Assembly: GCA_036490335.1 (NCBI GenBank)
Contig: DASXEB010000017.1
Coordinates: 310,001 to 374,000, forward strand
Reading direction: 5' to 3'
DNA length: 64,000 nt
Source: Palsa-1392 sp036490335
GTDB taxonomy: Bacteria; Verrucomicrobiota; Verrucomicrobiia; Chthoniobacterales; UBA10450
Part shown: one piece after another, positions 24,764 through 33,775 of the stretch
Layout of the letters: every line of letters begins with the position of its first letter
Position numbering within the stretch: position 1 is the stretch's first letter
The notes under the pieces: generated by a model
What the model was told of the DNA's origin: nothing
Database searches by the model: none
Seen by the model: only the letters and a program-made list of their open reading frames with translations
Translations under genes and position numbers: made by a program

Positions 24764-26014
24764 ATGAACGCGGAGTTTATTGCCATGCTGGATTACCTCG
24801 AGCGGGAGCGCGGAATCAAACGCGAAATCCTAATCGAGGCGGTCTCGAACGCCCTCCTTTCGGCCTCGAAAAAAAGCGTAAGCGCGTCGCGCGATTTGCA
24901 CATCGATATCGATCCGAAAACAGGAGAGATCCGCGCGCTCGCCAACCTCCTCGTGGTCGATCGCGTGACCAACCCGGCGGACGAAATTTCGCTCGACAAA
25001 GCGCGCCGGATCAAACCAGACGCCGCCGTTGGCGAAGAGGTCGAAGTCGAAGTGACGCCGAAAAATTTCGGTCGCATCGCCGCGCAGACCGCGAAGCAGG
25101 CGATCATGCAACGCCTTCGCCAGGTCGAGAAGGAAATGATTTACGAAGAGTTCAAGGATCGCGCGGGCGAGATCGTGAGCGGGACGGTGCGGCGTTTCGA
25201 TCGCAGCGATGTCATTCTCGATCTCGGAAAATTTGAAGCGATCATGCCGCAACGCGAGCGCGTCGTGGTCGAGGATTACAATATCGGCGATCGGCTGCGC
25301 GCGTATGTCGTCGCGGTGGAAAATGGAATTCGCGGGCCGGAGATTATCATCTCGCGCAGCCATCCGAATTTCGTTAGGCGACTTTTTGAATTGGAAGTGA
25401 GCGAGATCGCGGACGGCACGGTCGAGATTCGCGGGATCGCGCGCGAAGCTGGCTACCGCACGAAGATCGCAGTTTTTTCCGACAACCCGAAAGTCGATCC
25501 GGTCGGCGCGTGCGTCGGCATGCGCGGTTCGCGAGTGAAGAATATCGTGCGCGAATTGAACAACGAAAAGGTCGACATCATTCGCTGGAGCTCCGACCCG
25601 AAGGAATTTGTCCTCGAAGCCTTGAAACCGGCGAAGGTGAAAAATCTCGTTTTCGACGTCGAGAAAAAGAGCGCGACCATTTCCGTCGATGAAGATCAGC
25701 TCTCGCTCGCGATCGGAAAGAAAGGCCAGAACGCGCGCCTAACGAGTCGCCTGACCGGCTGGGAGATTAACATCGAAAAGGAAGCGCCGAGCACGAGCGC
25801 GGTCGAACAAAAAGTCGCGCACGCCGCGCAGCAGTTGGCCGAGGCTTTGCCGATCACGGAGGAGCAGGCGATTACGCTGGTCAAAACCGGCTTTACGAGT
25901 TTGGAAGGTTTGCGCGACGCCGAGGTCCAGGACCTTGTCGACATTCTCGCGGTCGACGAAGAGAAGGCGCGCGAAATTCATGAGGCGGTGCATCGTGATG
26001 CGGCGACGACCTGA
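24764..26014 (+). CDS. nusA: Transcription termination/antitermination factor NusA
   Basis: A 416-residue RNA-polymerase-binding factor that modulates pausing, termination and antitermination. ATG 24764 (MNAEFIAMLDYLERERGIKRE) gives the standard start; an ATG at 24710 would run through the leader hairpin. Domains in order: N-terminal RNAP-binding domain (about 1-110), S1 domain (GEIVSGTVRRFDRSDVILDL, about 130-200), then KH1 and KH2 (GACVGMRGSRVKNIVREL and LAIGKKGQNARLTSRL carry the GxxG-like loops). A C-terminal helix-hairpin-helix region (ITEEQAITLVKTGFTSLEGL) closes it. rimP, usually just upstream, is not here. infB follows 53 bp on. Confidence 0.96.
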   Translation: MNAEFIAMLDYLERERGIKREILIEAVSNALLSASKKSVSASRDLHIDIDPKTGEIRALANLLVVDRVTNPADEISLDKARRIKPDAAVGEEVEVEVTPKNFGRIAAQTAKQAIMQRLRQVEKEMIYEEFKDRAGEIVSGTVRRFDRSDVILDLGKFEAIMPQRERVVVEDYNIGDRLRAYVVAVENGIRGPEIIISRSHPNFVRRLFELEVSEIADGTVEIRGIAREAGYRTKIAVFSDNPKVDPVGACVGMRGSRVKNIVRELNNEKVDIIRWSSDPKEFVLEALKPAKVKNLVFDVEKKSATISVDEDQLSLAIGKKGQNARLTSRLTGWEINIEKEAPSTSAVEQKVAHAAQQLAEALPITEEQAITLVKTGFTSLEGLRDAEVQDLVDILAVDEEKAREIHEAVHRDAATT

Positions 26015-26067
26015 CATGGCTGCGCGCTAAACGCTCACGGCCATGAGCAAATTTCCAAAAAATTTAA

Positions 26068-28392
26068 ATGCCAACAAAATCGACGACGAAAACTACGGCG
26101 CGCAAAGCGCCTGCTCGCAAAACGGCGGCAAGAACCGCCGCGCCCGCGAAGTCGTCGAGCCGCGCCAAGTCCGAGGATAAGTCCGCCAAACCGGCGAAGG
26201 CCGCGAAGACGAAGGACGAAGTTGCTCCGCGGACTGACCAGCCGGCGATCAAAACTTCGCCGCGGGCTCAGGAAAAATCAGTCGCGGCCGGCAAGTCTCC
26301 GGTCGTTGCGACAAGATCGGCTTTCACGCCGATCACGGCGAAAAAGTCTGCGCCCGCAAAACCGGTAACGCCGCCGTCCGCTCCCGCGACTCCGCCGAAG
26401 CCCGCGGTCGAAAGCGTTTCGCTGATCGATCCGCGAACGCCGAAAGCGAAGCGCGCGCCGACCGATGAATCCGTCCGGCGCACGGTGCTCCCGCCGATTT
26501 CTCGCATCCGCGCGCCGCAACCGGCGCCCGAAGTCGCCGCTCCCGCCCCGGTCGCGGCGCCGCCTGCGCCGGCGGACAACGGCGCGGAAGTTGCCGAGGA
26601 AACGGAGGACGGCCGCAAGATTATTCACATCAAGCCGCCGATCATCGTCAAGGATCTGGCCGCGCAGCTCGGCGTGAAAAATTTCCAGCTCATCAAAGAG
26701 CTGATGGACGATTTCAAAATTTTCGTAAACCAAAACATGACCGTCGAGCCCGAGGTCGCGACCAAGGTTTCCGAAAAGCACGGCTTCGCTTTCGAGATGG
26801 AGCGGCGCGAAAAAGGCGGCGGCGTCCACAAGGTCGTCGAGACCGTTGTCGCGCCTCCGCCGCCGGTCATCGAGAAGGAAGAAGAACTCAAGCCGCGCGG
26901 CCCGATCATTACTTTCATGGGGCACGTCGATCACGGCAAAACGTCGCTCATGGACGCGATCCGCAAGACGCGCGTCGCGGCCGGCGAAGCGGGCGGCATC
27001 ACGCAGCACATCGGCGCTTACACGGTCGATCACAATGGCACGCGCATCACGTTTCTCGACACGCCGGGCCACGCCGCGTTCACCGCGATGCGCGCGCGCG
27101 GCGCGAACGTGACCGACATCGTCGTTCTCGTGGTCGCGGCTGATGATGGTTTAATGCCGCAAACGATCGAAGCGATCGATCACGCGAAAGCCGCGCCCCA
27201 TGTCAGAATCATGGTCGCGGTTAACAAAATGGATTTGCCGTCGGCGAATCTCGATCGCGTGAAACAGCAATTGCAGGAGCGCGGTTTATCGCCGGAAGAT
27301 TGGGGCGGCGAAACCATCGTCGTTCCCGTCTCCGCGACGAAAGGCACCGGCATCGACACACTGCTCGAGAACATGGCCGTCCAGGCTGAAGTGATGGAAT
27401 TAAAAGCATCGCCGACCGCGACGCCACGCGGCACCGTGATCGAAGCGCAAGTCGAGCCGGGCCGCGGACCCACCGCGACTGTTATCGTGCAAATGGGGAC
27501 GCTCAAAGTCGGCGAGCCATTTATCTGCGGCGATTACGGCGGCAAGGTGAAGTCGCTCGTCGACGATCGCGGCAAACCGATCAAGTCGGCCGATCCTTCG
27601 ACGCCGGTAAAAGTTTTGGGCTTCTCCGGTTTGCCAAACGCCGGCGACGAATTCCTCGTCATGGAATCGGAAAAATCCGCCAAGACCTTGAGCGAGGAAC
27701 GTCTCGCCGCCAGACGCGCCGAGAAGCTCAGCGTGCCGCAGCGTGCCACTCTCGAAAGTTTGCTCGAAGCTGCCGACGGCAAAAAAGTTTTGCGCCTCGT
27801 TTTGAAATGCGACGCGCAAGGTTCGCTCGAAGCACTGACCGCATCGTTAGGCCAGATCGAAAGCAAAAAAATCGATCTCGAGATGATTCATTCCGGCGTC
27901 GGCCCGATTTCCGAATCCGACATTTTGCTCGCGAGCGCGTCGAACGCCGTCGTCGTCGGCTTCAACATCAAAGTGGAATCGAACGCCGTCACCGCGGCGA
28001 AACGCGAAGGCGTGCAGGTCAAACTTTACAGCATCATTTACGAACTGATCGACCAGATCAAAGAAGCGATGGCCGGCCTGCTCGATCCGGAACACCGCGA
28101 AACCGTCATCGGCCACGCGGAAGTGAAACAAGTCTTCCAATTGAGCCGCGGCATCGTCGCCGGCTGCCTCGTCACCGACGGCCGCATCAGCCGCAACGCG
28201 CGCGCCCGCGTGCTTCGCCGCCGCCAGCCGGTTTACGATGGCGGACTCTCGACCCTGCGGCGTTTTCAGGACGACGTGAAGGAAGTGCGGGTCGGCCTCG
28301 AGTGCGGTATCAAGCTCGGCGATTTCAGCGAATATCAGGTCGGCGACATCATCGAGTGCTACCAGCTCGAGCAGGTCGCGCAGAAATTATAA
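26068..28392 (+). CDS. infB: Translation initiation factor IF-2
   Basis: A 774-residue GTPase that places initiator tRNA on the 30S subunit. The N-terminal 170 residues are a Lys/Ala/Pro-rich low-complexity region, then the IF2_N-like DLAAQLGVKNFQLIKELMDD helix. The G domain has G1 GHVDHGKTS (about residues 289-297), G3 DTPGHAAF and G4 NKMD. Domains II and IV follow, with VFQLSRGIVAGCLVTDGRI near the C-terminus. Length is in the usual range for Gram-negative-like IF-2. It is the second gene of the nusA cluster. The frame contains SLG encoded by a motif copy at 27844. Confidence 0.97.
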   Translation: MPTKSTTKTTARKAPARKTAARTAAPAKSSSRAKSEDKSAKPAKAAKTKDEVAPRTDQPAIKTSPRAQEKSVAAGKSPVVATRSAFTPITAKKSAPAKPVTPPSAPATPPKPAVESVSLIDPRTPKAKRAPTDESVRRTVLPPISRIRAPQPAPEVAAPAPVAAPPAPADNGAEVAEETEDGRKIIHIKPPIIVKDLAAQLGVKNFQLIKELMDDFKIFVNQNMTVEPEVATKVSEKHGFAFEMERREKGGGVHKVVETVVAPPPPVIEKEEELKPRGPIITFMGHVDHGKTSLMDAIRKTRVAAGEAGGITQHIGAYTVDHNGTRITFLDTPGHAAFTAMRARGANVTDIVVLVVAADDGLMPQTIEAIDHAKAAPHVRIMVAVNKMDLPSANLDRVKQQLQERGLSPEDWGGETIVVPVSATKGTGIDTLLENMAVQAEVMELKASPTATPRGTVIEAQVEPGRGPTATVIVQMGTLKVGEPFICGDYGGKVKSLVDDRGKPIKSADPSTPVKVLGFSGLPNAGDEFLVMESEKSAKTLSEERLAARRAEKLSVPQRATLESLLEAADGKKVLRLVLKCDAQGSLEALTASLGQIESKKIDLEMIHSGVGPISESDILLASASNAVVVGFNIKVESNAVTAAKREGVQVKLYSIIYELIDQIKEAMAGLLDPEHRETVIGHAEVKQVFQLSRGIVAGCLVTDGRISRNARARVLRRRQPVYDGGLSTLRRFQDDVKEVRVGLECGIKLGDFSEYQVGDIIECYQLEQVAQKL

Positions 28393-28411
28393 GGCACGCA
28401 ACTGGCTGTTT

Positions 28412-28435
28412 GCCTAACGACGCGATTCGTTAGGC
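28412..28435. repeat. Inverted pair of the 9-mer between infB and rbfA
   Basis: GCCTAACGA at 28412-28420 and TCGTTAGGC at 28427-28435 form a perfect 9-bp stem with a 6-base loop (CGCGAT), in the 59-bp gap between infB and rbfA. A short T-run (ATTTTTT) lies 8 bases further on, so it may act as a weak terminator or RNA-processing hairpin. This is the clearest inverted pair of the dispersed motif. Confidence 0.8.
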
Positions 28436-28451
28436 GAGCGCATTTTTTCCA

Positions 28452-28793
28452 ATGAAACATCGACTTCTGCGCGTCAACGAATTGCTCAAGCGCGAGCTCA
28501 GCGCGCTCCTCGTGCGCGAGATGAATTTCGGCGAAGTGCTCGTGACCGTGCACCAGGTCGATGTCACGCCCGACCTGAAAAACGCGCACATTTACATCAG
28601 CGTGCTCGGCAAAAATGGCCGCCACGAAGTCCTGCCAAAGCTGGAAGCGAATCGCGCCACTTTGCAGGCCGATTTGGCGAAGCACGTCGTGCTCAAATAC
28701 ACGCCGCACCTGGTTTTTCACCTCGACGATTCGATCGAACGCGGCTCGCGCGTGCTGGAAATATTGCAGGAAATTGAAACGCCTAACGAATGA
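28452..28793 (+). CDS. rbfA: 30S ribosome-binding factor A
   Basis: A 113-residue KH-fold protein needed for 16S rRNA 5'-end processing and late 30S assembly. The sequence runs RLLRVNELLKRELSALLVREM, VTVHQVDVTPDLKNAHIYISV and LVFHLDDSIERGSRVLEIL. These are the standard helix-strand pattern with the characteristic interrupted KH loop. The length is normal. It sits in its usual place after infB. Its TGA stop overlaps the start of the next gene by 4 bp (ATGA), indicating translational coupling. Confidence 0.95.
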   Translation: MKHRLLRVNELLKRELSALLVREMNFGEVLVTVHQVDVTPDLKNAHIYISVLGKNGRHEVLPKLEANRATLQADLAKHVVLKYTPHLVFHLDDSIERGSRVLEILQEIETPNE

Positions 28794-29806
28794 ATGCTTC
28801 CACTGCCTCGCCGCCTGACGAACGCCTGACGAACGCCACCTTTGCCGAAATCGCGGAGGCCTTGCGCGAACACGAAACCTTCGTCGTCCTTAGTCACGTT
28901 CGCCCCGACGGCGACGCGCTCGGCAGCGAAATCGCGATGGGTCTCGCGCTCCAACAGCTCGGCAAAAAAGTGAAAGTCTGGAACGAAGAAGGCCTGCTCG
29001 AAAAGTTTTCCTTTCTGCCCGGCGGCGATCTCGTCTCGCTCCCGCCTAACGAGCCGGAAAATTTCGACATCGTCGTCGCGCTCGACACCGCGACGCGCCA
29101 GCGCCTTGGCGACAACGTGCTCGCGGCCGTTGGCGAAACGAAACTTTGGATCAACATCGATCATCATCCGAGCAATCCGCGTTACGGCGACCTCGTCCAC
29201 ATCGATCCGATCGCGCCCGCCACCGGTCAGATTTTGTTCGAGCTTTTGCAAAGCCAGGATCTCCCGCTCGACGAGGCGATCGCCGAAAATTTGTTCGCCG
29301 CGATCTCAACCGACACGGGCTCGTTTCAATATCCAAACACGACCGCGCGCACGTTCGAAATCGCCGCGGACATTTTGCGCTGCGGCATCGATGTCGGCCG
29401 CTTGAGCCAGCAAATCTACGAAAGCTATCCGCGCCGCCGCATCGAACTTTTGCGCGTGCTGCTTGATCGCATGCATTTCGACGCCGGCGGCAAAGTCGCG
29501 AGCTTCAGTCTGCCGCTCGCGACCGCGAACGAGCTCGGCGTCATTCCCGAGGACAACGAAGGTCTGATCGATCATCTGCGCGCGATTCAGGGCGTGATCA
29601 TCGCGATTTTTTTCGAGGAACTCGAAGGCGGAAAAGTGCGCGTGAGCATGCGCTCGAAAGACGCGCGCGCCGACGTTTGCGAAATCTGCCTGCGTTTCAA
29701 AGGCGGCGGGCACAAACTCGCCGCGGGCGCGCGCGTTCCCGGCCCGCTCGACGACGTTGCGCAACGCGTCACGGCTGCGGCGGTGGCGGCTGTGAGCGAA
29801 TTGTAA
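28790..29806 (+). CDS. nrnA: DHH-family phosphoesterase (NrnA-like oligoribonuclease / pAp phosphatase)
   Basis: A 338-residue two-domain DHH-DHHA1 enzyme expected to degrade nano-RNAs and dephosphorylate 3'-phosphoadenosine 5'-phosphate. Metal motifs: VLSHVRPDGDALGSE (about 32-46), the Asp of VALDTA, and IDHHPSN (the DHH triad, about 122-128). The DHHA1 domain has the glycine-rich GGGHKLAAGA near residue 305. The start ATG follows directly on GCCTAACGA (28781-28789) and overlaps the rbfA stop. The rbfA-nrnA-truB order is common in many phyla. The enzyme links RNA decay with translation genes. Confidence 0.9.
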   Translation: MNASTASPPDERLTNATFAEIAEALREHETFVVLSHVRPDGDALGSEIAMGLALQQLGKKVKVWNEEGLLEKFSFLPGGDLVSLPPNEPENFDIVVALDTATRQRLGDNVLAAVGETKLWINIDHHPSNPRYGDLVHIDPIAPATGQILFELLQSQDLPLDEAIAENLFAAISTDTGSFQYPNTTARTFEIAADILRCGIDVGRLSQQIYESYPRRRIELLRVLLDRMHFDAGGKVASFSLPLATANELGVIPEDNEGLIDHLRAIQGVIIAIFFEELEGGKVRVSMRSKDARADVCEICLRFKGGGHKLAAGARVPGPLDDVAQRVTAAAVAAVSEL

Positions 29807-29808
29807 CA

Positions 29809-30531
29809 ATGTCAGTTACAGCTACGCCCGACGGCGTTCTCCTCGTCGACAAAGCCGCGGGCATGACTTCGCACGACGTCGTCGCGCTCGTCAGGCGGCA
29901 ACTTCAGATTAAGAAGGTCGGCCATTGCGGCACGCTCGATCCGATCGCGACCGGGCTCCTTATTCTCACGCTCGGTCGTGGGACGAAAATTCAGGACCTG
30001 CTTATGAGCGAAGACAAGGAATACGCCGGCACCTTGTCGTTAGGCAAAACCACCGACACGCAGGACCGCGCTGGCAAGGTGCTCGAAGAGCGGCCGGTGC
30101 CGGAACTCGACGACGAAAAAGTGCGCGTGGCTTTCGAGAAATTTCGCGGCGATTTTTATCAGATGCCGCCGATGGTTTCCGCGATCAAACAGGGCGGCGT
30201 GCCGCTCTACAAACTGGCGCGCCAGGGGAAAACGGTCGAGCGCGAGCCGCGTCTCGTGCACGTTTATCGCTATGAGATCGGGCGCATCGCGCCGCCGGAA
30301 ATCGACTTCACGGTTTTGTGCAGCAAAGGATTTTATGTTCGCACTTACGCTCACGACATCGGCGAGTCGTTAGGCTGCGGCGCCCATTTGCAGGAGCTGC
30401 GCCGCACCCGTTCGGGGCGCTTCGATCTCGTCCGCGCCGTCACGGTGGATGAAATCAAAAATGCGCCACCGGCTGAGCTGCTCGCGAAAATTCTTTCGCT
30501 GCCGGAAGTCTCGCGCATGCGCGGCGCCTAA
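29809..30531 (+). CDS. truB: tRNA pseudouridine(55) synthase
   Basis: A 240-residue enzyme that makes pseudouridine 55 in the T loop of tRNAs. The frame is open upstream, but MSVTATPDGVLLVDKAAGMT at 29809 is the right start and falls 3 bp after the nrnA stop. The catalytic Asp44 is in VGHCGTLDPIATG. YEYxGT-like KEYAGTLSLGKTTDTQD and the RTYAHDIGESLGCGAHL block are family hallmarks. It lacks the extra C-terminal PUA-type domain of longer TruB proteins. The stop TAA (30529-30531) is part of a GCCTAACGA copy whose last base starts the next gene. Confidence 0.95.
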   Translation: MSVTATPDGVLLVDKAAGMTSHDVVALVRRQLQIKKVGHCGTLDPIATGLLILTLGRGTKIQDLLMSEDKEYAGTLSLGKTTDTQDRAGKVLEERPVPELDDEKVRVAFEKFRGDFYQMPPMVSAIKQGGVPLYKLARQGKTVEREPRLVHVYRYEIGRIAPPEIDFTVLCSKGFYVRTYAHDIGESLGCGAHLQELRRTRSGRFDLVRAVTVDEIKNAPPAELLAKILSLPEVSRMRGA

Positions 30532-30533
30532 CG

Positions 30534-31481
30534 ATGCGCATCCTGCGGTCGATTCCGGAGCTGGGAAAAATTCCCGGGCCGGTTTTTCTCGCCATCGGCG
30601 TTTTCGACGGCGTGCATCGCGGACATCAGGCCGTCATCTCCACGGCGGTGCGCGACGCCGCGGCCGCGAAGGGGACCGCGGTGGTCGTCACCTTCGATCC
30701 GCACCCGGCGAAATTTTTGCGGCCGCAGGAAAGCCCGCGTCTGCTCACGGCGACGGCGCACAAGATCGCGCTCATTCGCGAGCTCGGTGTTTCGCATTTG
30801 CTCGTGCTAAAATTCGATCGCGAGCTGGCTTCGACTGCGCCGGACGAATTCGTTAGGCAACTGACAAACGCGGCCAATCCGCTGCGCGAAATTTGCGTCG
30901 GCCAGGAATGGTCGTTTGGAAAAAATCGCGCCGGCAATCTGGAGCTCCTGAAAAAGCTCGGCGCGGAGCTGTACTTCAATGTCGTCGGCGCTGCGCCGGT
31001 CACTTGCGATGGCGCGATCGTGAGCAGCACCGCGATTCGCAACGCGGTTGCGAATGGCGATTTTGCGACCGCAGCGAAAATGCTCGGCCGCGATTACACG
31101 ATTCTCGGGACGGTCGAGCGGGGCAGCCAGGTCGGGCACCGTCTCGGATTTCCGACCGCGAACTTGAGCGCGCACAGCGAGCAATTTCCGCCCAACGGCG
31201 TTTACGCGGCAGAGGCGCGGCTCGATGGCGAGCGGCTGCGCGGGGTCGTGAATCTCGGCACGCGTCCGACGATCGCGGGCGGCTCGCCGAGTCGCGTGCT
31301 CGAGTTGCATCTTTTCGATTTCGAGCGCGACATTTATGGGCGCGAAGTTGAAGTGCGCTTCGTGAAATATCTGCGGCCGGAGAAAAAGTTTGAGAATCTC
31401 GAAGCGCTACGCGCGCAGATCGCGCGCGATGTCGCGGACGCGCGTGAGCTTTTCGCGAGCTCGCCTAACGAAAGAGCCTGA
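30534..31481 (+). CDS. ribF: Bifunctional riboflavin kinase / FAD synthetase
   Basis: A 315-residue enzyme that converts riboflavin to FMN and then FAD. The N-terminal nucleotidyltransferase domain has GVFDGVHRGHQAV (22-34), with the HxGH-type motif, and SSTAIRNAVANGDF. The C-terminal kinase domain has GRDYTILGTVERGSQVGHRL and GFPTANL, then GVVNLGTRPT. It is the last gene of the nusA cluster and is separated from truB by only 2 bp. The variant GCCTGACGA at 31476-31484 supplies its TGA stop. It overlaps the convergent anti-sigma gene by 17 bp. Confidence 0.95.
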   Translation: MRILRSIPELGKIPGPVFLAIGVFDGVHRGHQAVISTAVRDAAAAKGTAVVVTFDPHPAKFLRPQESPRLLTATAHKIALIRELGVSHLLVLKFDRELASTAPDEFVRQLTNAANPLREICVGQEWSFGKNRAGNLELLKKLGAELYFNVVGAAPVTCDGAIVSSTAIRNAVANGDFATAAKMLGRDYTILGTVERGSQVGHRLGFPTANLSAHSEQFPPNGVYAAEARLDGERLRGVVNLGTRPTIAGGSPSRVLELHLFDFERDIYGREVEVRFVKYLRPEKKFENLEALRAQIARDVADARELFASSPNERA

Positions 31482-31836
31482 CGAGTCCGTCAAGCGGTCG
31501 ATCGTTGGCGGTGAAAAATGCCGCGCTCGCGCCGACTGCAGTGATCACGACCGTGCAGAGGAGCGCGACCGCGCAGATGTAGCCAAACGGCATGGCGGCG
31601 AGGCGTTCGGCGGCGACGATGAGAAAGCGGCCGCGATCGGAAATGAGGTAGGCGGCGAGACAGGCGACAAAGGTGATCGCGAAAAGGATGACGCTGCGGA
31701 AGGAGCGGCGCGGCGCGCGCGCGGGCAGTTTTTGCACGACCGCGGCGGTGAAACCGGCGTCGTCGATATAAGGCGCTTCGTCGCGCAAACGCGCGTCCAG
31801 CCAATCTTCCTGCAGCAGTTCGTCCATTTCGTCCAT
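31465..31836 (-). CDS. Small membrane protein, probable anti-sigma factor
   Basis: A 123-residue protein with two hydrophobic helices (about 47-66 SVILFAITFVACLAAYLISD, and about 83-110 PFGYICAVALLCTVVITAVG). A charged N-terminus (MDEMDELLQEDWLDARLRDE) faces the cytoplasm. It lies 2 bp downstream of an ECF sigma gene on the same strand, so an anti-sigma role is likely. It has no HxxxCxxC zinc motif and resembles DUF5056-type membrane proteins. Its ATG shares its A with a motif copy at 31836 and its TAG stop (31465-31467) comes from the copy at 31463. The function is inferred from context. Confidence 0.6.
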   Translation of the reverse strand: MDEMDELLQEDWLDARLRDEAPYIDDAGFTAAVVQKLPARAPRRSFRSVILFAITFVACLAAYLISDRGRFLIVAAERLAAMPFGYICAVALLCTVVITAVGASAAFFTANDRPLDGLVRLFR

Positions 31837-31838
31837 CG

Positions 31839-32375
31839 TTAGGCTGGCCCCCAGCCCGCGAGCAGTTTCTTCAATTTCTCCCGTCCGCGCAAGACATTCG
31901 TTTTCACCGTGCCGAGCGGGATCTCGAGCACGCGCGCGGCTTCATCGTGCGACAAACCATTTTGGCAGCAGAGCACGATCGCGGTCCGTTCGTGGAGCGG
32001 CAAAAGTTGGAGCGCGTGCATGAGATCGTGTTTCAAAGCGGGATCGACGGTTTGTGGATCGGGTTCGGCTTCGAGCTGCGCTTCATCGATGCCGACGAAT
32101 TCCTTTCGTTTGCGCGCTTCTTCGCGAAAGCAGTTGTAGGCGATGCGGTAGAGCCAGGTGGAAAATTTCGCCTCGCCGCGAAAAGTGCGGATGTGTTTGT
32201 AGGCGCGCAGAAATGTCTCCTGCGCGAGATCGTCGGCGAGCGCGAGATCGCTGCGCGTGAGCTGACGCAAAAGTCCGCGCACGGCCGACTGATGATTGCG
32301 CACCAGTTCGGCAAAGGCGTGGTGATCGTCATTGACGAGGACGCGCGCGACAAGGTCGGCATCAGTGAGCGGCAC
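31839..32375 (-). CDS. ECF-type RNA polymerase sigma factor
   Basis: A 178-residue sigma-70 family factor of the extracytoplasmic function type. Region 2 is at about 20-92, with DDLAQETFLRAYKHI and STWLYRIAYNCFREEARKRK. Region 4 is at about 120-172, with LPLHERTAIVLCCQNGLSHDEAARVLEIP then GTVKTNVLRGREKLKKL. Region 1.1 and region 3 are absent, as usual for ECF factors. It is co-transcribed with the membrane protein downstream, which probably holds it inactive. Its TAA stop is read from motif copy 31836-31844. The regulon is unknown. Confidence 0.92.
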   Translation of the reverse strand: MPLTDADLVARVLVNDDHHAFAELVRNHQSAVRGLLRQLTRSDLALADDLAQETFLRAYKHIRTFRGEAKFSTWLYRIAYNCFREEARKRKEFVGIDEAQLEAEPDPQTVDPALKHDLMHALQLLPLHERTAIVLCCQNGLSHDEAARVLEIPLGTVKTNVLRGREKLKKLLAGWGPA

Positions 32376-32384
32376 GACCCCAGA

Positions 32385-33065
32385 TTACACTGGCCGTGAA
32401 GTTGCATCTTTCCGAACATCAAATCTCCAGAAAATCAGGTAACCGAGGCCGATCAAAAACGGAATCATGCCGAGACTCCAGGCGCCGCCTTCCCAGTCGT
32501 TGCAGGCGCCGAAAAACACCATCAGGCCGAAGCCGACGAGCGTCCAGATGACGCCGCGGCGCAGATCCGAGCGCTGGCGCACGGGCGCGGGCGGATTGAG
32601 CAGCGCTTCAGGAACGGGCTGGCCTTTTTCGACCATCATGCGCACGGTTTTGTGCATGGCGCGATTGCGCGAAAAGCTGAAGTAAAGAATGACCGCGAGG
32701 AAAATGATCGGCGTGCCGAAAATGGCGAGGAAGACGATGAAAACGATCGGCACCGCGAGCCAGGCCGCGTCGTCATGCGAATGATGGCTGTCGCTCGTGA
32801 AGTCGAAATGCTTCCGAATTTTCTTCTCGATCGCGTTGTCGATGTCTTCGTCGATATTTCCCGACGGCGAAACCGTCAGTGAGAAGGAATTCGAATTCGG
32901 CGTCGCGGTCGGCGTGGTGACAAAAGCGGGCGTGGGCACGGGCGTAATTTGCGAAACGCTCGGAGTGAGCACCGGCGCGACAGTGGGCGGCGGCGGCGGC
33001 GTTTGCGCCCAGGCGCTCGCGACAAACAGGAGCGCGCAGCCACTCATGACAATCTTGGTTTTCAT
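32385..33065 (-). CDS. DUF6249-like membrane protein with Pro-rich exported lead
   Basis: A 226-residue protein. I start at ATG 33065 because AAAGGA lies just upstream at suitable spacing; ATG 33071 is also possible. A signal peptide (MKTKIVMSGCALLFVASAWA) is followed by a Pro/Thr/Val-rich spacer to about residue 65. Two hydrophobic stretches (WLAVPIVFIVFLAIFGTPII and LAVILYFSFSR) follow, then a basic loop with RMMVEKGQPVPEALLNPP. Two more helices (VIWTLVGFGLMVFFGAC, LGMIPFLIGLGYLIFWRF) end the protein. The loop and the repeated helix pair resemble DUF6249. It lies 9 bp upstream of the ECF sigma gene and may belong to the same operon, perhaps as an envelope stress component. Confidence 0.65.
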   Translation of the reverse strand: MKTKIVMSGCALLFVASAWAQTPPPPPTVAPVLTPSVSQITPVPTPAFVTTPTATPNSNSFSLTVSPSGNIDEDIDNAIEKKIRKHFDFTSDSHHSHDDAAWLAVPIVFIVFLAIFGTPIIFLAVILYFSFSRNRAMHKTVRMMVEKGQPVPEALLNPPAPVRQRSDLRRGVIWTLVGFGLMVFFGACNDWEGGAWSLGMIPFLIGLGYLIFWRFDVRKDATSRPV

Positions 33066-33175
33066 ATTCATCCTTTGTTGATGAGATGCGCCCGGCGCGG
33101 TTTTTGGATTCAACTTTTGCCGAAAAAGTTTGCGCACGCGATTGCCCGGGCTGCAGGCGGCGCTCAGGCGGAGAG

Positions 33176-33247
<72 letters not shown>

Positions 33248-33364
33248 GGCGCCGGTTTTGGCGGAGAGCAATAATGTCCAGCGGCCTCGTGCGCGCAAGT
33301 CAAACCGCGCGGGCTCATCGCGACGAAACGCGGCCGCATTGACGCGTCGTGTTAAAATCGAGCC

Positions 33365-33775
33365 ATGCCGACACTCCACACATCCGCGGGCGCGACCTTC
33401 ATCTCGCAACTCATCGTCTCCGCTTTTCTCGCGATTCTTTTTTTGCAATCGAGCATCGACAAAGTCGTCGACCGCCGCGGCAACCTCGCGTGGCTCACCG
33501 GCCATTTCGCGAAAAGTCCGCTCGCCGGCTTCGTCCCCGCGCTCCTCGGCATTCTCACGATCATGGAATTTTGCGCCGGAATTTTGAGCGCCGTCGGCTG
33601 CCTGCTCATTTTCTTCCGGCAAGATTCCGCGATCGCGTTTTACGGGGCAGCCGTCGCCGGCCTGGTGCTGCTCGCGCTTTTTTTCGGCCAGCGGATGGCG
33701 AAGGAGTATCCCGGCGCGGCTTCGCTCGTCTCTTATTTTCTGCTCGTGCTCGCCGCGCTTTTTCTGCTGGCCTAA
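33365..33775 (+). CDS. DoxX-family membrane protein
   Basis: A 136-residue protein with four predicted transmembrane helices (FISQLIVSAFLAILFLQSS, AGFVPALLGILTIMEFCAGI, AIAFYGAAVAGLVLLALFF, LVSYFLLVLAALFLLA). The spacing and short loops fit DoxX/DUF417-like proteins. These are small membrane proteins associated with respiratory or thiol chemistry, and most are uncharacterised. Its TAA stop (33773-33775) and the minus-strand TAG stop of the next gene (33772-33774) both come from one GCCTAACGA copy at 33770-33778. The two genes therefore overlap by 4 bp tail to tail. Confidence 0.75.
   Translation: MPTLHTSAGATFISQLIVSAFLAILFLQSSIDKVVDRRGNLAWLTGHFAKSPLAGFVPALLGILTIMEFCAGILSAVGCLLIFFRQDSAIAFYGAAVAGLVLLALFFGQRMAKEYPGAASLVSYFLLVLAALFLLA

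Noticed and set aside
31465..33065. Zinc-finger anti-sigma factor
   Set aside because: No HxxxCxxC motif is visible in the candidate anti-sigma protein here or in the one at 62065-62799.
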